Source: Protea cynaroides (taxonomy: Eukaryota > Streptophyta > Magnoliopsida > Proteales > Proteaceae). Taken from it: a DNA stretch of 64,000 bases. The translations under genes and the position numbers were made by a program. Location: the NCBI GenBank assembly GCA_028583415.1, contig CM053266.1:86620149-86684148 (forward strand), given 5' to 3'. Position 1 is the first letter of the stretch, and every line of letters begins with the position of its first letter. This document shows positions 59,458 through 64,000 of this stretch, in pieces. A model generated the notes under the pieces. That model was given only the letters and a program-made list of their open reading frames with translations. It did no database searches and was not told where the DNA came from.

Positions 59458-59619
59458 ATCACCCAACCTTTCTATTGCACATTGCAAACTATAAACCAAG
59501 ACCAAAGATATAAGTTGATTTTTGCATGCATATGTATTGTTGCATTGTTTTGGCTACTCACTGAGCCGTGTTGTGTGCTCACCCCTCGACGTCGAATATT
59601 TTTTTTTAGTTGATGATGC

Positions 59620-59743
59620 AGGTTATACAGTTGAAGATTATATGAATGCGTCGGCGTACGAAAACGTTGCAGCTATGGACGTTGGAGCTGAAGAGGATAC
59701 ACACGATATCTCTTGCGAGTGCAACTCGTGTGTATTCGATTAG
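59620..59743 (+). other. LTR cysteine-tail segment (G LTR)
   Basis: After TGATGCAG the frame encodes YTVEDYMNASAYENVAAM and EEDTHDISCECNSCVFD-stop (TAG 59741-59743). The frame is open back to 59522 in this copy. Upstream CTCACTGAGC...GCTCACCCC block at 59559-59585. Confidence 0.55.
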
Positions 59744-60035
59744 ATATTTTTTGTAGGTTTCTTATTTGGATTTATAAGACATGTATTTGGTATTTAAATA
59801 TTTATGTCTTAGTTAAACACAGAATAATTTGATATTATTTATGGGTATCATTCTAGTTCTCAGTTCATATTATTTATAAATTTTCCGCTATTGTGTATTA
59901 CTCTGATTATGATTGTGGATGCGTGTAAAGTTTGGATAACGCGGGGATAGCCTATTAGAGATCCTGGTTGAACCGTTGGTTATTTGGCGGTTCATCACAC
60001 CATTCTGAACAGTGTGGAATTGGGGTGTGACAACT

Positions 60036-60048
60036 TGGTATCAGAGCA
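60036..60048 (+). other. Primer-binding site (initiator tRNA-Met)
   Basis: TGGTATCAGAGCA, three bases after the LTR end, identical to the site at 36165-36177. Confidence 0.92.
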
Positions 60049-60309
60049 TCTCAGGCCTTGCCCGCCGAAACTGACACACATTCAAGACCATTGTGGACTG
60101 AGATAGGATAAATTAAAAGCTTTAATACAAACGCATTGTAAGCACAAGTGATGATTGAAACCGAATTAAAAAGAGAATAATGCATCTATTAAAGAGAAAA
60201 CCAATTATATACAATGAGTAAGAGAAACAAAACGTATATACATCGCTAAAGCAGAGTACAGTCCACAACCCGGACAGTTACTCTGTATTATCAGAAAAGT
60301 AAAGTACAA

Positions 60310-61659
60310 TCAAGAAGCTGGAGGCGAAGGAGGAGGCGGTGCCTCACGATCTCTGTCGTAGTCCTCAGCATAGACTCTAGTCAACCAGGCTATCTGAGTC
60401 TGGGTCGTCTGTAGACTAGCTGTGAGATCGGCTACTCTCTCGTCGGTCGCCGCACGCCGGATCTCCATGAGCTCACCTATCCGCGCGTCGGATGTGTGCT
60501 GAGCAGCCAACAGCTCATCCACTCTCATGCGCCGAGCATCTACCAAATCCCTCCATCCTCAGGTCCGATCTGCGCTGAGTCTCTCTGATCTCGCACAACA
60601 TCTCCATCATATCAGAAGATGGGCGTGAAGGACCAGCATCATGAGAAGGACTGGTCTCGGGTACCGAAGCCGCCGCAGCAGAAGTACCAGCCCGATCCGC
60701 ATGAGTAGGTGATGGCGGTGGTATCGCATCGACATCCATATATAAGCGATCATCGTCGATCGGATCCCCACGAGCCCTAGCAACAGCCTCAGCATCAGCC
60801 ATCTCAACCCGAGTGTGAGGGCGCACCATCGCGTTCCTCTCCTCATCACTAACCTCCGCATCTCGTAGCCCCATCTTGCAGATAGCCTCCCAATCTAGAG
60901 GCGACGAGAAGGTCTTCTCCTGGATCTTCTCATCAACCAGATCCACCCCAAACGGGTCAGTAGCACTGTAATCATGCGTCCATAGGGTAGATTACCCCTA
61001 TGACCGGACAATGTGGCACTGATCATCGTCCGCATGATGATGTAAGGAAGGCAGACCGGCTGTCGAGTGCATATACTGTAAATCAAGAACTGGGTCAGCT
61101 GAGACACCCTCTCATAGTGCCCACTCTGCGGAATCAGATTATGCTGGATAATCTTGCAGAAGACTCGTGGAGATGGACGCAAGTAGCAAGCTCTCATCTG
61201 CCATCTATCGGGACGGAGCAACTGATTGTCGATCTCCGCTCTCATCTCCATCTCAACAAACTGTGGCTCTCCCGGCGCACAGTACACCATAGGACCATCG
61301 AAGGGAATGCCCAACAGATCGGCCAGTTGCCGATAGCCAAAAGAAATGTGCACCCCCTTGACGTAGCTAGTGATGCGCAACTCCTGACCACGCTCGACAT
61401 CATTGTAATCCCCCACCACCTGGAGATTGCAATAGAACTGGCGCCCCAAGTCTGGACATGTACACGCATCGTATGTGATGACAGGGAGCCACCCCATGTC
61501 GCCAAATGCTCTCTCTACGTTGAACAAGGCTAGATCAGCCAGGTTCACCATACGACCCCCTTCCACTTTCTTGCCTGTATAGTAGGCATACTGTGCCTCG
61601 GCTTCATTTGAACGGAAACGGAGAGGATCACGCAATCTTGGCACTTTGGTACGGGCCAT
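60310..61659 (-). pseudogene. Antisense leader gene: plant-transposon-protein domain plus coiled coil
   Basis: ATG at 61659 opens a frame whose first ~230 codons match the pattern I know as the putative plant transposon protein domain: RQFYCNLQ, ITSYVKGVHISFGYRQLADL, LLGIPFDG, then LRPSPRVFCKIIQHNLIPQSG and LPYGRMIT. Two frameshifts (about 60970 and 60545) separate it from an acidic, Ser/Pro-rich middle and a C-terminal heptad-rich part (about 60340-60520, IGELMEIRRAATDERVADL) with a proline-rich end. Total about 450 codons. TTTTTGCAG lies six bases before the ATG and CTTCTACAG/GTATAA at 62108, suggesting a 5'UTR intron of 444 bases. It lies opposite to gag-pol, between primer site and gag. 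Function unknown; no transposase catalytic residues are evident. A relic is in A3. Confidence 0.75.
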
Positions 61660-61664
61660 AGTAC

Positions 61665-62108
61665 CTGCAAAAATAAGAAAGAGGAAATAAACCAGGAGTT
61701 AGTAGGATAAAATCTGAAATTGGGTTTAATAACGACGTAAGTTAACAATAAAGTCCCATTTCTCACCATCCAAGTGGACGTAAGGACTTACGTAGGTTAA
61801 AACATATCCTACAATCTACATGCAGTAGAAAATTTTAACGGATAAGGTCCAATTTGGAGAAATGCAAGAAAAACCAAAAATGTCGACAAATTAGGGCAAA
61901 AAGAGAAAAAATTTAAGTTTCTCGATGACCAACCGATGAAACTCGAAAAATTTTTGAGGGCTTTCGTTCCTCAAGACCCCAATAACAAAAGCCCCCAATA
62001 AAAATCAAATTTTTACGGTTGGAAAAAGTTTAATTTGGAAAAGACGAGCTAAATGAGTAAAATCCTAGAAATAAAAACCTAAAAACAGGGGAAGTTGGGA
62101 AATTATAC
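61665..62108 (-). other. Predicted 5'UTR intron of the antisense gene
   Basis: On the minus strand: donor CTACAG/GTATAA at 62108 and T-rich acceptor TTATTTTTGCAG/GTACT ending at 61665. The interval is AT-rich and non-coding. Prediction only. Confidence 0.4.
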
Positions 62109-62262
62109 CTGTAGAAGGGATGTGGACGTCGAAACTCGGAGTAAGAGCGATCCACACTAGTGAAGTAACACTATAGCAACTCGGAGAGTAGAGACGAGTC
62201 GAAACGGAGGAAGAATAGTGAGAATTGATCCAGAATCGGATCTTAAAAATCTGATTTTTGGT

Positions 62263-62460
62263 CCGAGGGTCGGACAAATCGACTGACACCATCGACCCTC
62301 GGATCGACCCTCGGCTCTCGGGAATCTGACAGAAATTCAAGGGTCGGACTGAGGGTCGGACACCCATCGACCCTCGCATCGACCCTCAGCTCTCGGGAAG
62401 AACAGGACATTCCCAGGGTCGGATACACCATCGACCCTCACTATCGACCCTACATAGAAA
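62263..62460 (+). promoter_or_regulatory. GGGTCGA palindrome cluster, pre-gag leader of G
   Basis: GAGGGTCGGACAAATCGAC, CATCGACCCTCGGATCGACC, AGGGTCGGATACACCATCG and similar words. The third occurrence of the A-1 word in this element; it also lies upstream of the antisense gene's predicted first exon, so it could act on either strand. Confidence 0.55.
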
Positions 62461-62589
62461 AGACAGTATTTTTTTTTCAGAATGAATTGAGGATTCAAAT
62501 GTTATATCGGTTAGCGTGCCTACATGAAGTATAAATGATTTCTCACTGATTTTGATGATTTTCAGGCACCACCCACCTCAAAAGTAAAT

Positions 62590-63883
62590 ATGTCTGGCCG
62601 TAGAGTTACCCGACAGACCCGAAACACAGTCCCACCACCACCACCGGTGGATGAGACTAGTCAAGAGAACAATTACGCACGGGGGTAATCCCGAAAAGGG
62701 CAAACCCTACGAATTTGCCACCACCACCACTCGAGCTAACAACGGTGGTGATGAATCTGGCTCAACAGCTACAACAAATGCAACATGCACAAACTCAAAT
62801 ACAGGTTGCGATGGGAGTCATGTTTCAAGCCACTCAGGCTGCAGCCAGGCACACTGGGCAAGCTAGTGCAGCACCAGTGGGTAACCACCCAGCTCAACAA
62901 ACACCTCCACAACCGGCTGCACAAATTCCAGTGCAAGTCCCAGAAGCAGCCCAAGGGAACTATCAGTATCCACCCCTATGTTTGGGGTATACCAAAATCA
63001 ACTGGATCACTCCCGACTAGTAGAGAGGTTTTTGAAAATGAAACCAAGAGAATTCAATGGCAAGCCGTCTGATCCACTGTGGCCAGCACTACTGGATAGA
63101 CGAGATGGAAAGAAATTTTCTTATGATGACTATTACCAAGAGGAGAAAGTATTGTGTGCCACCTTTATGCTCAAAGGCGATGCACATCATTGGTGGAAAT
63201 GGACCTAGGCCTATCTATTGACCAAGCACGCCCTACCGACTTGGGCTATATGTAAAGAAGCTTTCTTTGAGAAATATTTTCCACGGAGCTTGGGAGATTC
63301 GATGGAGAAGGAGTTCCCGAGTCTTTATCGGGGACGGATGTCGGTGGATGCGTACCAACAGCGTTATGAAGAGCTGTTTTTCTTCGCACCACTAAGTATG
63401 CAAGAAGAAGATACAAAAACCCGTAGATTCGTTGTGGGACAAAGAGGAAGTATAAGGGAACATGTTCTGGGATTAGAAAAGAACATATATAATGAAGCTG
63501 TCCAGATCGCTCGAGTGATTGAATCGAGCCAGAAAGAGAGTTATTTTACTCAAAACAAAGGCATAAAAAGGCCAGCTGGGAATTCTTATAATGGAAGCAA
63601 TAACAGGACGTATAAACCTTTCCGTCCTCGGAATTTTAATGCTGCAACCAAGACTATCCCCGCAGCTCAACCACAGCCAAAGTCAAATGTTGAAGCCCCG
63701 AGGTGTTATAACGCGACACCAACCAGGGCATATGGCAAGAGAGTGCCCAAAACCCAAGAAGCGATTACATCAAGGATGGGTATATGCTGTTACATCGGAG
63801 GATGCAGCCGCATCGCCCGATGTGGTCACGGGTATGACCGAAACTTTAAGATTATAATCACACTAATTGAGTATGTAGACTAA
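62590..63883 (+). pseudogene. gag pseudogene of element G
   Basis: Starts MSGRRVTRQTRNTVPPPPP at 62590. A frameshift near 62680 leads to the Gln-rich part (VVMNLAQQLQQMQHAQTQIQ), another near 62975 to the capsid (SRLVERFLKMKPREFNGKP, CATFMLKGDAHHWW), a TAG at 63206-63208, and then FEKYFPRSLGDSMEKEF to about 63705. A third frameshift falls inside the CCHC knuckle (CYN / NQPGHMARECPKPKKR). Gag ends before 63883. Although this is the youngest insertion, gag is broken at four places. Confidence 0.9.
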
Positions 63884-64000
63884 GTAAAAACGAATCACGT
63901 ATCGTACCTATCAATGGCGTACCCGCCAGGGTACTCTTTGATTCGGGAGCTACTCATTCATTTATATCTGTGTCGTTTGGAAAGAAGACCAATCTGCCCA
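63871..64000 (+). CDS. pol start of element G: aspartic protease (cut by window edge)
   Basis: Open frame with IVPINGVPARVLFDSGATHSF; the catalytic DSGA is at about 63940-63951. It would cut the Gag-Pol polyprotein. Pol is in a different frame from gag, separated by a TGA in its own frame at 63868-63870. Continues past the window. Confidence 0.85.

Larger units (their letters stand above)
57712..60032 (+). mobile_element. 5' LTR of element G, subfamily A-1
   Basis: TGTAAGACCCGTGTCAAAC ... TTGGGGTGTGACA, 2321 bases, followed by ACT and the primer site. It carries TATTTAAA, a purine-rich leader, two GGGTCGA clusters, an ATG repeat (58920-58940), phased boxes and the cysteine-tail segment. Confidence 0.94.
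57712..64000 (+). mobile_element. Chromovirus element G, 5' LTR to protease, runs off window
   Basis: 5' LTR, primer site, long leader with an antisense gene, gag and the start of protease. It is the innermost and so the youngest insertion of the right-hand nest. Left target bases are TAAAT (57707-57711). Confidence 0.92.

Noticed and set aside
61000..61533. 177-codon plus-strand frame
   Set aside because: Shadow of the antisense leader gene, which has the recognisable domain on the minus strand.
63820..63900. Possible small intron between gag and protease (GTATGA...TAG) seen in E and G
   Set aside because: Joining at these sites gives an in-frame stop in both copies and the downstream phases of E and G differ; a frame change between gag and pol explains the data as well.
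1..64000. Host genes, tRNA, rRNA, CRISPR
   Set aside because: No tRNA or rRNA-like segments, no regularly spaced identical repeats with unique spacers, and all long informative frames belong to retrotransposons.

Overview
The window is plant nuclear heterochromatin made almost entirely of nested LTR retrotransposons; I find no host protein gene, tRNA, rRNA or CRISPR array. The plant assignment rests on Ty3/gypsy chromoviruses with a Tekay/Del-like RT-RNaseH-integrase-chromodomain order, a primer-binding site matching initiator tRNA-Met (TGGTATCAGAGCA), and giant Ogre/Tat-type LTRs. The species cannot be told from the sequence.

Layout. 1-2803: a plus-strand chromovirus LTR end (subfamily A-1) abuts a minus-strand LTR fragment (A-2). 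3086-9225: giant solo LTR (family C, minus) with a GGCTG target duplication. 9531-12438: LTR of another family (D, minus). 12439-19543: two head-to-tail family C LTRs, the inner one with a CTACT duplication. 19549-20265: LTR fragment (H, minus). 20266-33809: a decayed chromovirus (B, plus) whose two LTRs each carry a minus-strand solo LTR of the A group. 33810 onward is a Russian doll. Element A3 (plus) lies in the end of B's 3' LTR and holds a giant solo LTR (38660-43168, duplication CCGAG). Element E (minus) starts inside A3's integrase at 44850. Element F (minus) sits in E's leader at 52169. Element G (plus) sits in F's protease region at 57712 and runs off the window. All the matching right halves should lie beyond position 64000.

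How the parts work together. The A-group elements share one plan: a 2.2-2.35 kb LTR, tRNA-Met primer site, a leader that carries an antisense gene (G, relic in A3), gag with a CCHC knuckle, then pol (protease, RT, RNase H, integrase, chromodomain), polypurine tract and 3' LTR. None of the copies looks functional: most stops are C-to-T or G-to-A changes, and catalytic residues are lost in A3, B and E.

Three patterns are not explained by ordinary annotation. (1) A short conserved coding-like segment near the 3' end of LTRs from four families, ending in a cysteine cluster (HDxSCECxxCV[FY]-stop or similar) and preceded by a splice-acceptor-like site. (2) Clusters of TCGA-centred palindromes, with a family-specific word, at up to three places per element: upstream of the LTR TATA box, mid-LTR, and just before gag. 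(3) An antisense gene with a plant-transposon-protein domain, a coiled coil and a predicted 5'UTR intron inside the retrotransposon leader.
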